From contig NZ_JAEPOL010000006.1 of the NCBI RefSeq assembly GCF_017642925.1, positions 62,001-126,000 on the forward strand: a stretch of DNA of 64,000 nucleotides, written 5' to 3'. Numbering within the stretch: the stretch's first letter is position 1; the number at the start of each line of letters is the position of its first letter. A program made the translations under genes and the position numbers. The notes under the pieces were generated by a model. It made no database searches. It was not told where the DNA came from and saw nothing but the letters and a program-made list of their open reading frames with translations. This stretch comes from Maricaulis sp. Its GTDB lineage: Bacteria; Pseudomonadota; Alphaproteobacteria; Caulobacterales; Maricaulaceae. Below are positions 16,934 to 25,250 of the stretch, in pieces.

Positions 16934-17878
16934 TCAGCAGCCGGCGCGAACCGCCTCGCGGGAGGCCCGGGCGCGCGAGGCCGCAGATGCGTTGGGGAAC
17001 TGGCTGTCGAACCGCTCCAGCGTGCCGCAGGCATCGGCCTGCCGGCCCATGCCGTTCAGCGAGGCCGCCAAGCGCACCAGGGCGTCGGGCGCCTTGTCGC
17101 CATTCGGCTCGGCCCGCAGCGCGGCGATATAGGCATCGGCCGCGCCGGTGAAATCGGAGCGTACGAAGAAGGTCTCGCCCAGCCAGTACCAGGCCTCGCC
17201 GGTGCGGGCATGATCGGGATAGGCGTTCACGAACTGCTCGAAATCGACCTGGGCACCGCCGAAATCGCCTTCCAGCAGCTTGTCACGGGCATCGCCATAC
17301 AGCGTTTCCGGATCCCGCGCGGCAGGTGCACGCGTGTCGCTGGACGGCTCGCCGGCCGGGCGGCGCGACGGCGCCCCTAGCACACCCGTCGCTTCGGCAC
17401 GGGCCTCGGCATAGGGATCGTCGGGATCGACCACGGCAATGTCGCGGCCGCTTTGACCGGCCTCGTCCAGGCCTTCGCTCATCCAGGCGACGGCGTCCTC
17501 GTCGAGATCGCCACGATCGACGCCCCCGGCACCGGCAGCGTCCGGACCGCCATCCATACCGTCATACCCGCGAGGCGTACGGCCGCCGCGGTCGAGCTGA
17601 GCCTGCAGCGCTTCCACTTGGCTGCGCAGCTGACGGTTCTCGAAGGTGAGGCGTTCGGTTTCGCTGGTCAGCTCGCGCATCTGGTAGTCCAGCTCGTCGA
17701 GCCGGCGCAGGAGCGTTTCAGCCACCGGGTCCCCGGCCATCGACGAGGTCTCGACCTCGGCGATCCTCGCTTCCACGGCGTCGAGCCGTTCGGCCAGTTC
17801 ACGGCGGGACTGGGAATGGGCGGGCGCCGCAACCAGGAGGGCGGCAGTCAGGGCGGACAGGCAGAGTGTCTTGATCAT
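16934..17878 (-). CDS. cpoB: Cell division coordinator CpoB / Tol-Pal protein YbgF
   Basis: This 314-residue periplasmic protein starts MIKTLCLSALTAALLVAAPAHSQS, a clear Sec signal peptide; the longer track start lacks one. A coiled coil (RRELAERLDAVEARIAEVE through LTSETERLTFENRQLRSQVEALQAQLD) mediates trimerisation in the family. An Asp/Gly-rich linker leads to TPR repeats beginning DPETLYGDARDKLLEGDFGGAQVDFEQFV, then GEAWYWLGETFFVRSDFTGAADAY. CpoB links peptidoglycan synthesis with Tol-driven outer-membrane constriction. Located between pal and tilS as expected. Confidence 0.92.
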   Translation of the reverse strand: MIKTLCLSALTAALLVAAPAHSQSRRELAERLDAVEARIAEVETSSMAGDPVAETLLRRLDELDYQMRELTSETERLTFENRQLRSQVEALQAQLDRGGRTPRGYDGMDGGPDAAGAGGVDRGDLDEDAVAWMSEGLDEAGQSGRDIAVVDPDDPYAEARAEATGVLGAPSRRPAGEPSSDTRAPAARDPETLYGDARDKLLEGDFGGAQVDFEQFVNAYPDHARTGEAWYWLGETFFVRSDFTGAADAYIAALRAEPNGDKAPDALVRLAASLNGMGRQADACGTLERFDSQFPNASAASRARASREAVRAGC

Positions 17879-17950
17879 GGAAGGCACCATAATGAGGAGC
17901 GCGGCAAAATTACGGCGTCCGGGACGGTCTGCCGCCCCCGGACAAGCAGA

Positions 17951-17977
17951 CGCCCGCGACATGATCTGCCGCGGGCG
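17951..17977 (-). terminator. Hairpin between pal and cpoB, possible attenuator
   Basis: A perfect 8-bp GC stem (CGCCCGCG / CGCGGGCG) with an 11-nt loop starts 28 nt after the pal stop. It is followed on the minus strand by TCTGCTTG rather than a true U tract. It may stabilise the pal end or attenuate cpoB rather than fully terminate. Confidence 0.45.
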
Positions 17978-18004
17978 CCGGAATGCTTGCGGTCAGCGCG
18001 TCAC

Positions 18005-18529
18005 CTAGTTGGTGTAGCTGCTGCCGACGATCGAGGTGGTCGCATTGCGGTTGATCGCCCAGCAACGTTCGCCCGACTGCGTGCAGCTCGGACGTTCCTT
18101 GCCGTAGGAGGTCGTGGAAATGCGGGACGGATCGACGCCCTGGCTGACCAGATAGGACCGGGCCGCATTGGCGCGGCGGGCGCCGAGAGCCAGGTTGTAC
18201 TCGCGCGTGCCGCGCTCGTCGCAATTGCCGGCGATCAGGATGCGGGCATCCGGATAGCTGGCAAGCCAGGCGGCCTGGCGGCGCAGGGTCTCGCGGCCTT
18301 CAGCCGAAAGATCGTTGCGGTCCAGGTCGAAGAAGACGCGGTCGCCCGCCGTCTGAACAAAATGCTCCGTCGTGCCCGGGATCGGGCCGGCAGGCTGGTT
18401 GGACCCGGTATCGGCCGGCTCGACCGAGCGCGGCGGCTCGACCGGCGTGGTATCGTCCGCCGGCGGGGTCGATGCGCAAGCGGTCGCGAAAGCGCCGAGC
18501 GCTGCAATGGCAAGCAGTCTGATTTTCAT
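18005..18529 (-). CDS. pal: Peptidoglycan-associated lipoprotein Pal
   Basis: The 174-residue outer-membrane lipoprotein has lipobox ATAC with the modified cysteine at residue 18. A Pro/Thr-rich linker leads into an OmpA-like peptidoglycan-binding domain (residues about 60-170: RVFFDLDRNDLSAEGRETL, AGNCDERGTREYNLALGARRANAARSYL). The conserved Asp/Arg pair that binds diaminopimelate is in the CDERGTREYN...ARRA region. Two extra cysteines (SCTQSGERC) near the C-terminus could form a disulfide. Pal anchors the Tol complex to the wall during division. It lies downstream of tolB in the standard order. Confidence 0.95.
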   Translation of the reverse strand: MKIRLLAIAALGAFATACASTPPADDTTPVEPPRSVEPADTGSNQPAGPIPGTTEHFVQTAGDRVFFDLDRNDLSAEGRETLRRQAAWLASYPDARILIAGNCDERGTREYNLALGARRANAARSYLVSQGVDPSRISTTSYGKERPSCTQSGERCWAINRNATTSIVGSSYTN

Positions 18530-18660
18530 GATGTTACACCCTCATCCGGCCAGCCCCGAAATGAGCACTGGCCTACTCTCTTCACGACACGCGTGACACG
18601 GTTTGCGCCTGCGGCTCCCCCAACTGGCGCCGCTCGGCAGAGACGTTAAGCGGAAACCGA

Positions 18661-20016
18661 TTACTCGATCAAGGGCGACCACGCCGGGTCGGAGGCCATT
18701 CCGCCCGTTGCCAGCCGCCGCAGATTGAATCCCGCCAGATCGATACTCCAGATTTCGTAACGCGTACCGTCCGAGCGCGGTTCCCCGCGCGTGAACAGCA
18801 AAACACGCCCGTTCGGCGACCAGGCCGGTGTATCGACAAAATAGCCCTCGAACAGGATGCGCTCGATGCCCGAGCCGTCGGCCCGCACGACACCCAGCGA
18901 GAAAGTGCCGCCGCTCTGCTTGGTAAAGGCAATCAGATCGCCGCGCGGCGACCAGACCGGTGTCGTGTAGATGCCGTCACCGAAGGTGATGCGCTGCACG
19001 TCCGTGCCGTCGACATTCATCGTGTAGAGCTGGGAGCCGCCGCCGCGCGACGAGGAGAACACGATCCGCTCGCCATCCGGCGCGAAGGAGGGCTCCACAT
19101 CGTCAGCCGGGTGCTGGGTCAGCTGGGTAAGATTGCGCGTGCGCAGATCGAACAGGTGGACATCGTGACCCGACCGCCCCTGGATCGACACGGCGAGCCG
19201 TTCGCCGTCCGGCGAGAAGCGGGCCGACAGGCTCTGACCGTCCGGATTGAGGCCCGCCTGGCGCATGGCGGAGGAGAAGAGCGCCTCCTGGCGGCCGGTC
19301 TCGAGATCGTAGAGATAGGTCGTCGCCTGCCCGTCGAGGAAGGAGACGTAGGTGATTTCCTGCGAGTTCGGCGAATAGTTCGGCAAGAGCGCCATGTAGG
19401 AGCGGTCGGTCAGGAAAGACGGGTTGGCACCGTCCTGATCCATCCAGGCCAGCTGGCGCAGCGGCTCGCCATCGGACCCGCGGCCTTCTGAGACATAGAC
19501 GATGCGCGTGTTGAAATAGCCTTCTTCGCCGGTCAGGCGCTCATAGACCTCGTCGGCGACGCGGTGCGCCACGCGGCGCCAGTTCTCCGGTGCCGTGCGG
19601 TATTGCAGGCCCAGCAGCTGTTCTTCCAGACGCGTATCCCAGAGCCGGAAAGCGACAACCAGCCGGCCATCCTCCTGGATCGTCACACTGCCGACCAGAA
19701 GCGCCGAGGCGTCGATCACGCGCCAGTCGGAAAAGCGCGGGCGCAGGTCGATATTCTCGATGTCCTCGATATAGGCCGCCTGATCGACCGGCGCGAACAG
19801 GCCTGAAGACGCCAGGTCGTTCGTCACGACGCGCGTGATATCCGCACCGCGCGCGGCGGCCTCATCGCTCGAGCCGACAAAGTCCGGCAGCGCGATCGGC
19901 AGGGGATCGAGATTGCCGCGGGTCACATCGACGCGCAGCGGCTCCTGGGCCACGGCCAGTCCCGCGAACGCCAGGCTGGCGAGAACGGCGGTGAAGACGG
20001 CGATAAGTCGGCTCAT
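18661..20016 (-). CDS. tolB: Tol-Pal system beta-propeller protein TolB
   Basis: The 451-residue periplasmic protein has a signal peptide (LIAVFTAVLASLAFAGLAVA-QEP), an N-terminal D1 domain (LRVDVTRGNLDPLPIALPDF) and a six-bladed propeller made of repeats such as 'SARFSPDGERLAVSI', 'SFAPDGERIVFSSSRGG' and 'PVWSPRGDLIAFT'. TolB shuttles between TolA at the inner membrane and Pal at the outer membrane. The TolA-box segment should be at the mature N-terminus. The gene follows tolA by 24 nt, and 131 nt separate it from pal. Confidence 0.95.
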   Translation of the reverse strand: MSRLIAVFTAVLASLAFAGLAVAQEPLRVDVTRGNLDPLPIALPDFVGSSDEAAARGADITRVVTNDLASSGLFAPVDQAAYIEDIENIDLRPRFSDWRVIDASALLVGSVTIQEDGRLVVAFRLWDTRLEEQLLGLQYRTAPENWRRVAHRVADEVYERLTGEEGYFNTRIVYVSEGRGSDGEPLRQLAWMDQDGANPSFLTDRSYMALLPNYSPNSQEITYVSFLDGQATTYLYDLETGRQEALFSSAMRQAGLNPDGQSLSARFSPDGERLAVSIQGRSGHDVHLFDLRTRNLTQLTQHPADDVEPSFAPDGERIVFSSSRGGGSQLYTMNVDGTDVQRITFGDGIYTTPVWSPRGDLIAFTKQSGGTFSLGVVRADGSGIERILFEGYFVDTPAWSPNGRVLLFTRGEPRSDGTRYEIWSIDLAGFNLRRLATGGMASDPAWSPLIE

Positions 20017-20040
20017 GCGGCGAAACTCCAGTCTGATCGA

Positions 20041-20886
20041 TCAGCGGCTGTATAAGGACGGCGCGAAATTGACCTCAATTTGACGCCATTGCGAATAATG
20101 CTCCGGAGGCAACGGATAGGGCGCACATTGGTTCGCGGCCCGCAAGGCCCGTTCACCCGCGACGCGGAGATAGGGGTTGGGTGAATTGAGCACGCGCGCC
20201 TGGTCGACCAGGCGCGGCGGGCTCGTCAGTTCGCCATTGCGGTCGAGACTGAACACGATCCGCACAGCCAGTTCGTCCGGATCCGGGGCGTCGAGGGAAT
20301 TGCGCCAGCAGCGCGCCAGATGGCTCTGCAGCATATCCTGCAGCGTCGCCGTCATCTGCTCGCCGTCACCGGCGGACCGGCGGCGGTCGCCGGTGTCGGG
20401 CGTGCCCCGGTCGCGGCTTTGGGCAACCTGGCGCTCGATATTGCCCAGCATGTCTTCCAGCGACGGCTCGGCCGGACGCTGCGGCTCGCGGCGCACGGGT
20501 TCCGGTTCAGGCTGAGGCTCGGGTTCCGGCTCGGGCTCTTCCTCAACGGGGGCTTCTTCAACCGGTTCCGGCTCAGGCGCCGGTTCGGCTTCAGCCTCGG
20601 GTTCCGGAGCGACGGGTTCCGGTTCAGGCTCGGGCTCCGGTTCAGGCTCCGGAGCGGGCGGCGGCGTCTCGATCGCGTCCTCAACGGTCTCTTCTTCCGC
20701 CGGCTCTTCCTCGACGGGTTCCGGCTCGGGCGCCGCGGCGCGCACATTGGTCACGTCGGACACCGTGACGAGTTCGATCGGCACGATCGGCGTGTTCTCG
20801 AACACCTGTGCGGCCCGGGGCAGATAGACCAGCCCCGCCGCCAGAATGCCGGCATGTACGAAGAGGGAGAGAACAAGACCTCGCAC
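20041..20886 (-). CDS. tolA: Tol system protein TolA
   Basis: This 281-residue protein starts at GTG 20886 with GGAG upstream. A single N-terminal helix (LVLSLFVHAGILAAGLVYL) carries the TolQR-contact region. The middle (residues about 50-135) is a Pro-Glu repeat, PEPEPEPEPE-like, instead of the Ala-Lys helix of enteric TolA; this makes a stiff periplasm-spanning rod. The C-terminal TonB/TolA-like domain (DELAVRIVFSLDRNGELTSPPRLVDQARV) contacts TolB and Pal. It lies 11 nt after tolR. Low sequence complexity makes homology searches weak, but position and architecture fix the identity. Confidence 0.88.
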   Translation of the reverse strand: MRGLVLSLFVHAGILAAGLVYLPRAAQVFENTPIVPIELVTVSDVTNVRAAAPEPEPVEEEPAEEETVEDAIETPPPAPEPEPEPEPEPEPVAPEPEAEAEPAPEPEPVEEAPVEEEPEPEPEPQPEPEPVRREPQRPAEPSLEDMLGNIERQVAQSRDRGTPDTGDRRRSAGDGEQMTATLQDMLQSHLARCWRNSLDAPDPDELAVRIVFSLDRNGELTSPPRLVDQARVLNSPNPYLRVAGERALRAANQCAPYPLPPEHYSQWRQIEVNFAPSLYSR

Positions 20887-20897
20887 GGATGGCTCCG

Positions 20898-21332
20898 CTA
20901 CCGCTCGATCGGGTCCGTCACCAGGCCCAGATTGGTAAAGCCCGCCGCATTGATATTGGCCATCACGCGCGCCACCTCACCGTATGCCGCGCCATCGTCG
21001 GCACGGATATAGATGCGGCTTTCATAGCCTGTGCCCGCAATGGCCCGCAGGCGCGGCGCCAGTTCGGCGAGTTCGACTTCGGTTTCCTGCAGGAAAATCC
21101 CGCCATCCGCCGTGATCGTGATGGTCAGCGGCTCCTCGCCGGAGGGCAGGTTGCGCGCCTCGGTTTCGGGCAGATCGACCGGAACGCCGACAGTCAGTAG
21201 CGGCGCCGTGATCATGAAGACGATCAGCAGGACGAGCATCACGTCGACGAAGGGCGTGACATTGATTTCCGCCTTGGGTTTCCAGCGGGCCCGGCCGCGA
21301 CCGGATCCGCCGCTGTCGAGAGAAACGGCCAT
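20898..21332 (-). CDS. tolR: Tol system proton-channel subunit TolR (ExbD family)
   Basis: The 144-residue single-pass protein carries the pore helix 'INVTPFVDVMLVLLIVFMITAPLLTVGV'. Its Asp (FVDVMLVLL) is the protonatable residue of ExbD/TolR/MotB stators. The C-terminal periplasmic domain (ITITADGGIFLQETEV...RIYIRADDGAAYGEVARVM) binds peptidoglycan when activated. The gene is 3 nt after tolQ. A Gly/Arg-rich cytoplasmic N-terminus (SGGSGRGRARWKPKAEINV) is somewhat longer than in enteric TolR. Confidence 0.94.
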   Translation of the reverse strand: MAVSLDSGGSGRGRARWKPKAEINVTPFVDVMLVLLIVFMITAPLLTVGVPVDLPETEARNLPSGEEPLTITITADGGIFLQETEVELAELAPRLRAIAGTGYESRIYIRADDGAAYGEVARVMANINAAGFTNLGLVTDPIER

Positions 21333-21335
21333 GGA

Positions 21336-22004
21336 CTAGTCTCCATCCCGCTCGGCCAGCGCCGACAGCTCGTCGACAAATCCGTCCAGCCGCGCGCCAT
21401 ACTTGGCGAGATTGGCGGACAGGGCGTTGAAGAAGATCACCGCCGGCACAGCGGCCAGAAGGCCCAGCGCGGTGGCGAACAGCGCTTCGGCGATACCGGG
21501 CGCGACGACGGCAAGATTCGTGTCCTGCGAGGCGGCGATCGAGCGGAAGGCGTTCATGATGCCCCAGACCGTACCGAACAGGCCGATAAAGGGCGCTGCC
21601 GAGGCAATGGTCGCCAGGATGCCCAGGCCGCCTTCGGTATTCGTCATCTGCCGGCCCGCTTCGGCGCCGGCTGCCTTGGACACACGGCCGCCTGCATTGT
21701 CGCCATTCCATTCGCGCAGCCCTGCCGCGAAAACGCGGGAGAAGGGCTCCTTGGGGTTCTTGGCAAACTGGTCGGTCAGCGCGTCGAGCGACCGGCCTGC
21801 CCAGAATTCGCGCTCGAAATGACGCGCCTTGGCATGCAGGCCGCGCAGATGAAACGCCTTGTCGATGGCGATGGCCCAGGACCAGACCGACATGAAGGCC
21901 AGAATGGCCATCACGCTTTTTACCACCCAGTCGGCACGCATGAAGAGCGCATAGAAGCTGAACCCTTCGATCGCCTGCGCAACCTCGACGACACTCGATT
22001 CCAT
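21336..22004 (-). CDS. tolQ: Tol system stator subunit TolQ
   Basis: The 222-residue protein has three helices typical of TolQ/ExbB: residues about 25-45 (WVVKSVMAILAFMSVWSWAIAI), one around LGILATIASAAPFIGLFGTVWGIM, and ALFATALGLLAAVPAVIFFNAL. The conserved Thr/Pro residues lining the proton path are in the latter two helices. It forms the TolQ5R2 motor driving TolA. First gene of tolQRAB; 163 nt separate it from the upstream SnoaL-like gene, so a tolQ promoter could lie there. Confidence 0.94.
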   Translation of the reverse strand: MESSVVEVAQAIEGFSFYALFMRADWVVKSVMAILAFMSVWSWAIAIDKAFHLRGLHAKARHFEREFWAGRSLDALTDQFAKNPKEPFSRVFAAGLREWNGDNAGGRVSKAAGAEAGRQMTNTEGGLGILATIASAAPFIGLFGTVWGIMNAFRSIAASQDTNLAVVAPGIAEALFATALGLLAAVPAVIFFNALSANLAKYGARLDGFVDELSALAERDGD

Positions 22005-22167
22005 GAACCTACCCTCTGGATCGGCCGCTCCGTTCCGACGCGGCGAGACTAAACCGGTATGACACCATGCATATTGAGTGCCTGACGGCTACCCGGTCCT
22101 GCGGTCCGGCCCGCTATGCACAGCGATTAAGGCGAATTTCGGGAGAAATAGCACATCCGCGCAGCGA

Positions 22168-22785
22168 TCAGGACTCGTCGTTATGGGCCACCGTGTGCGG
22201 GGCGACCGGCTGGATCGCGTCCCAGTGTTCCACAATCATCCCGTCGGCCAGACGAAACAGGTCGCAGGCCCTGAAATTCTGGCCTGCTTCATCGAAGCAG
22301 GAGAAAACTGCTGCAAAATCGCCCTCTGCAACCAGGTCGTCGATTCCGTGATAGCGCACACCGTCGCGCGGTCCGCGCCGGGCAATCAGCTGATCCAGCC
22401 GTTCGCGCTGGCCGCTCGGCCCGGCTCGCAGAAGATCGAAGGCGACGTGATCGATAAAGGGCTCGAGCGTTGCCCGGGCCGCACCGGCCATCACGGCGTC
22501 GATGAACCCGCGCACCTGAACCCGGCTGGTCTCGGTGTTCTCCGGCGGCCCGTTCGGAATGGCATAGGCCGCCATCGACGATACGATCCGCTCCTCACAG
22601 ACCGGACTTACGGAAATCTGCCGGCGCACCGACATCAGACCGCTGTCATCGGTCCGGATCAGGCTCATTGTCAGCCAGGCCTCGGCACCGCCTTCCGGCT
22701 CATGCACGGCTTTCACGAAAGTATCCGGCCCGTCCTGCAGAACACGGGTGACGGAAAAGCCGAAATTGGGCGGGCGACCAGACAT
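22168..22785 (-). CDS. SnoaL-like / NTF2-superfamily protein
   Basis: The 205-residue product starts at ATG 22785 (MSGRPPNFGFSV); the track start at 22836 is a TTG. The C-terminal half (residues about 95-195) is a SnoaL-type cone fold: FIDAVMAGA, DQLIARRGPRDGVRYHGIDDLVAEGDFAAVFSCFD and the family signature DLFRLADGMIVEHWDAIQP. The N-terminal half (QDGPDTFVKAVHEPEGGAEAWLTMSLIR) may be a second related domain. No catalytic residues are diagnostic. It interrupts the usual ybgC-tolQ adjacency and may be co-transcribed with the tol genes. Confidence 0.75.
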   Translation of the reverse strand: MSGRPPNFGFSVTRVLQDGPDTFVKAVHEPEGGAEAWLTMSLIRTDDSGLMSVRRQISVSPVCEERIVSSMAAYAIPNGPPENTETSRVQVRGFIDAVMAGAARATLEPFIDHVAFDLLRAGPSGQRERLDQLIARRGPRDGVRYHGIDDLVAEGDFAAVFSCFDEAGQNFRACDLFRLADGMIVEHWDAIQPVAPHTVAHNDES

Positions 22786-22887
22786 GTCTGCCTGCTTGTC
22801 CTGTCCTTCGTCCAACCGGGGCTCCCTTTTGCCCAAGGGTAACCACCGATGTTGCTTTGCGGCAAGCCCCTGCGGAAACGAAGGAAT

Positions 22888-23361
22888 TCAAACCGACGGC
22901 CAGTCGGCACCTGCCGGAAGGACAAATGACGCCCAACGCGCCGCCATGGATCGCGGCGGCCGCTTGGCCCGGCCAGCCCCGTCAATACAGACCGCCTGCA
23001 CCTGTGCACCGGCGATCGTTTCGGGACCGCGGCGGATCCTCTGGTCGATCATCAGGCGCGCGCCCTTCTGCGGCCGGTAGAGCGTCTCCACGACAAGAAC
23101 GTCATCCACCCGTGCCGCCTTTTCGAATTCGACATTCATCCGCCGGACCGCGAAGGCGAGCGGCTCGTCGGCGGCGGCCAGTTCGGAGTGGTGAATGCCG
23201 ATCGCTCGCAAGCTTTCCGTCCGCCCGCGCTCGAAGAAGTGCAGATACCGCGCATGGTAGACGATGCCGGAGAAGTCGGTGTCCTCGTAATAAACGCGCA
23301 CCGGCAGCCGGTGAATGCGGTCCGGCCCGAAACGGCCGGATGCGGGCATCAAGTCTGTCAT
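22888..23361 (-). CDS. ybgC: Tol-Pal-associated acyl-CoA thioesterase YbgC
   Basis: This 157-residue hotdog-fold thioesterase starts MTDLMPASGRFG. The 4-hydroxybenzoyl-CoA thioesterase signature VRVYYEDTDFSGIVYHARYLHFFERGR (residues about 22-48) contains the catalytic Asp. It continues with the central helix and 'VNVEFEKAARVDDVLVVET'-like strand. YbgC acts on short or fatty acyl-CoA/ACP at the membrane and is encoded with tol-pal in many proteobacteria. The gene is the first of the minus-strand envelope block and is divergent from a hybrid histidine kinase. Confidence 0.92.
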   Translation of the reverse strand: MTDLMPASGRFGPDRIHRLPVRVYYEDTDFSGIVYHARYLHFFERGRTESLRAIGIHHSELAAADEPLAFAVRRMNVEFEKAARVDDVLVVETLYRPQKGARLMIDQRIRRGPETIAGAQVQAVCIDGAGRAKRPPRSMAARWASFVLPAGADWPSV

Positions 23362-23441
23362 CGTTAATCCATTTTCAGCGTCCTGCCGCCAGAATGCGCA
23401 CCGGGACAAGACAGAGATAGTCGGCAAGGGGGCCGGATGTC

Positions 23442-25238
23442 ATGAGAAAGCTGTGGGAACTGGCATGGCCGCCGGTCCGGGACGGTGACATCCTGCGCGC
23501 AGCGCGCGAGCGCATGCTGAACATTATGGCGATCACCGTGGCTGTGCTCGGCGGCTTTGCCGGTGCCCTCAACTTCGTCGAGAACATCGAGGTTTATCCT
23601 GTCCAGGCGAGCGCCGGGCTTGTCATTCCGCTCAGCGCACTGTCGATCCCGCTCATCGCACGCAGTCCACGACTGGTGAAGCCGGCGGGTATCGCCTTGT
23701 GTGTCGCTCTCTACCTGCTAGTGACCGGGATGATCGGCACAATCGGTGGCATGTACCACCCTGCAGCCATCTATTTCGTTGGCCTGCCGGTCCCGGCTGC
23801 TTTCCTGATCGGTCACAGATCCGGCCTTGTTGCCGCGCTCTTGTGCTGCCTTACCATGCTGTTGCTCTACTCGGTCGGTGGTCCGGGCGGTCTCATCGAG
23901 AATCCCTTCGAGAACGATATTTCCGCCTACCAGGTGGGCTGGACAACCGTCGTCCTCGTTATCATCACGCTGGGTGTGGGCATCGCTGCATCCGTCTTCC
24001 AGCACGAGCTGGAGGGCGCCGGACGCGCACTCGACCAGGCGCGCCAGAGCGCCAACGCCGCCAATCGCGCCAAGTCGGACTTCCTGGCCGGCATGAGTCA
24101 CGAAATCCGCACCCCCATGAACGCCGTGCTGGGCATGGCACAGGCGCTGGAGCAGGCCGATATTCCCGATGCTCACAAGCGGCAGGCCGAGACCCTGGCC
24201 CGGTCCGGCCGCCTGTTGCTGCGCCTGGTCAATGATGTGCTGGACCTGTCGAAGATCGAGGCCGGCAAGCTGGAGATCGAGGCCACACGCTTCAACCTCG
24301 CCGACGTCGCCGGAACGGTGGAAGCGCTCTACGGCCCGGCGGCGCGTGAAAAGGGTATCGGTTTCTCCATCGCGCTTGGTGAGGGCGCCCGGGAGGACCT
24401 GATCGGCGACCCGGTGCGGATCAGCCAGGTCCTGAACAATTTGGTGTCCAATGCCATCAAGTTCACGGCCGAAGGCGAGGTGCGCGTCGAAATCGACTGC
24501 GAGCGCGCCGCAAGCTTGCCGGGACGGGACATCCGGATCACCGTGCGCGATACCGGGATCGGCATCGCCGCACCGGACGTCGAACGCCTCTTCCAGCCCT
24601 TCACCCAGGCCAAGCCGGGAACGGCGCGTACTTTCGGCGGCACGGGGCTCGGACTGGCGATCTGCCGGCGCCTGTGCGAACTGATGAGCGGCGAGATCGC
24701 CGTCGACAGCACGCCGGGCTCCGGCTCGACCTTCCGTGTCCGGCTGCGCGTGGATCCGGCCGACACGGCGGCGCCCGTACTGGACTGCGGCTGCCCGTCG
24801 GCCTTGTGCGACACCGCCCTGCGCGGCCAGCGCCTCCGTGTCCTGGCCGCCGACGACAATCTGACCAATCGCATGGTGCTGAAAGCCTTGCTGGCCGATG
24901 TGACGGAGACGCTCGTGATGGTCGAGGACGGGCAGCAGGCCCTCGACGCCCTCGCAAGCGGCGATTTCGATCTTGTCCTGATGGATTCCCAGATGCCCGT
25001 TCTCGACGGGATCACCGCAACCCGGCAGCTGCGCGAGCGGGAAGCGGCTGCAGGCCGCGCGCCGGTGCCGGTCTATGCCGTGACGGCCAATGTGATGCAG
25101 ACCCATATCAACGAGTATGTGTCCGCAGGCATGACCGGCGTGATCGCAAAGCCGATTTCGCGGGAAGCCCTGCTGGAAGTCCTGGGCCAGCATACACGTG
25201 ACGCCGCAATGCCGGCCGCGACCAGACGCAGCGCCTGA
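23442..25238 (+). CDS. Hybrid sensor histidine kinase with receiver domain
   Basis: This 598-residue protein has about five N-terminal helices (residues 28-190) as sensor, a HisKA domain with phosphorylatable H220 (FLAGMSHEIRTPMNAVLGM), and a HATPase_c domain with N box (NNLVSNAIKFTAEG), G1 (VRDTGIGIA) and G2 (GGTGLGLAICRRL). It ends with a receiver domain (residues about 465-585; LAADDNLTNRMVL and phospho-acceptor Asp near 515 in LMDSQMP). A short cysteine-rich linker, CGCPSALC, joins kinase and receiver. No response regulator is adjacent, so the phosphorelay partner is elsewhere. Start ATG 23442 has GGGGG upstream. Confidence 0.92.
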   Translation: MRKLWELAWPPVRDGDILRAARERMLNIMAITVAVLGGFAGALNFVENIEVYPVQASAGLVIPLSALSIPLIARSPRLVKPAGIALCVALYLLVTGMIGTIGGMYHPAAIYFVGLPVPAAFLIGHRSGLVAALLCCLTMLLLYSVGGPGGLIENPFENDISAYQVGWTTVVLVIITLGVGIAASVFQHELEGAGRALDQARQSANAANRAKSDFLAGMSHEIRTPMNAVLGMAQALEQADIPDAHKRQAETLARSGRLLLRLVNDVLDLSKIEAGKLEIEATRFNLADVAGTVEALYGPAAREKGIGFSIALGEGAREDLIGDPVRISQVLNNLVSNAIKFTAEGEVRVEIDCERAASLPGRDIRITVRDTGIGIAAPDVERLFQPFTQAKPGTARTFGGTGLGLAICRRLCELMSGEIAVDSTPGSGSTFRVRLRVDPADTAAPVLDCGCPSALCDTALRGQRLRVLAADDNLTNRMVLKALLADVTETLVMVEDGQQALDALASGDFDLVLMDSQMPVLDGITATRQLREREAAAGRAPVPVYAVTANVMQTHINEYVSAGMTGVIAKPISREALLEVLGQHTRDAAMPAATRRSA

Positions 25239-25250
25239 CGGGGCTGCGGT

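Noticed and set aside
23718-25193. 491-residue minus-strand ORF opposite the histidine kinase
   Set aside because: The plus strand has an unambiguous hybrid kinase; the antisense product has no recognisable domain.
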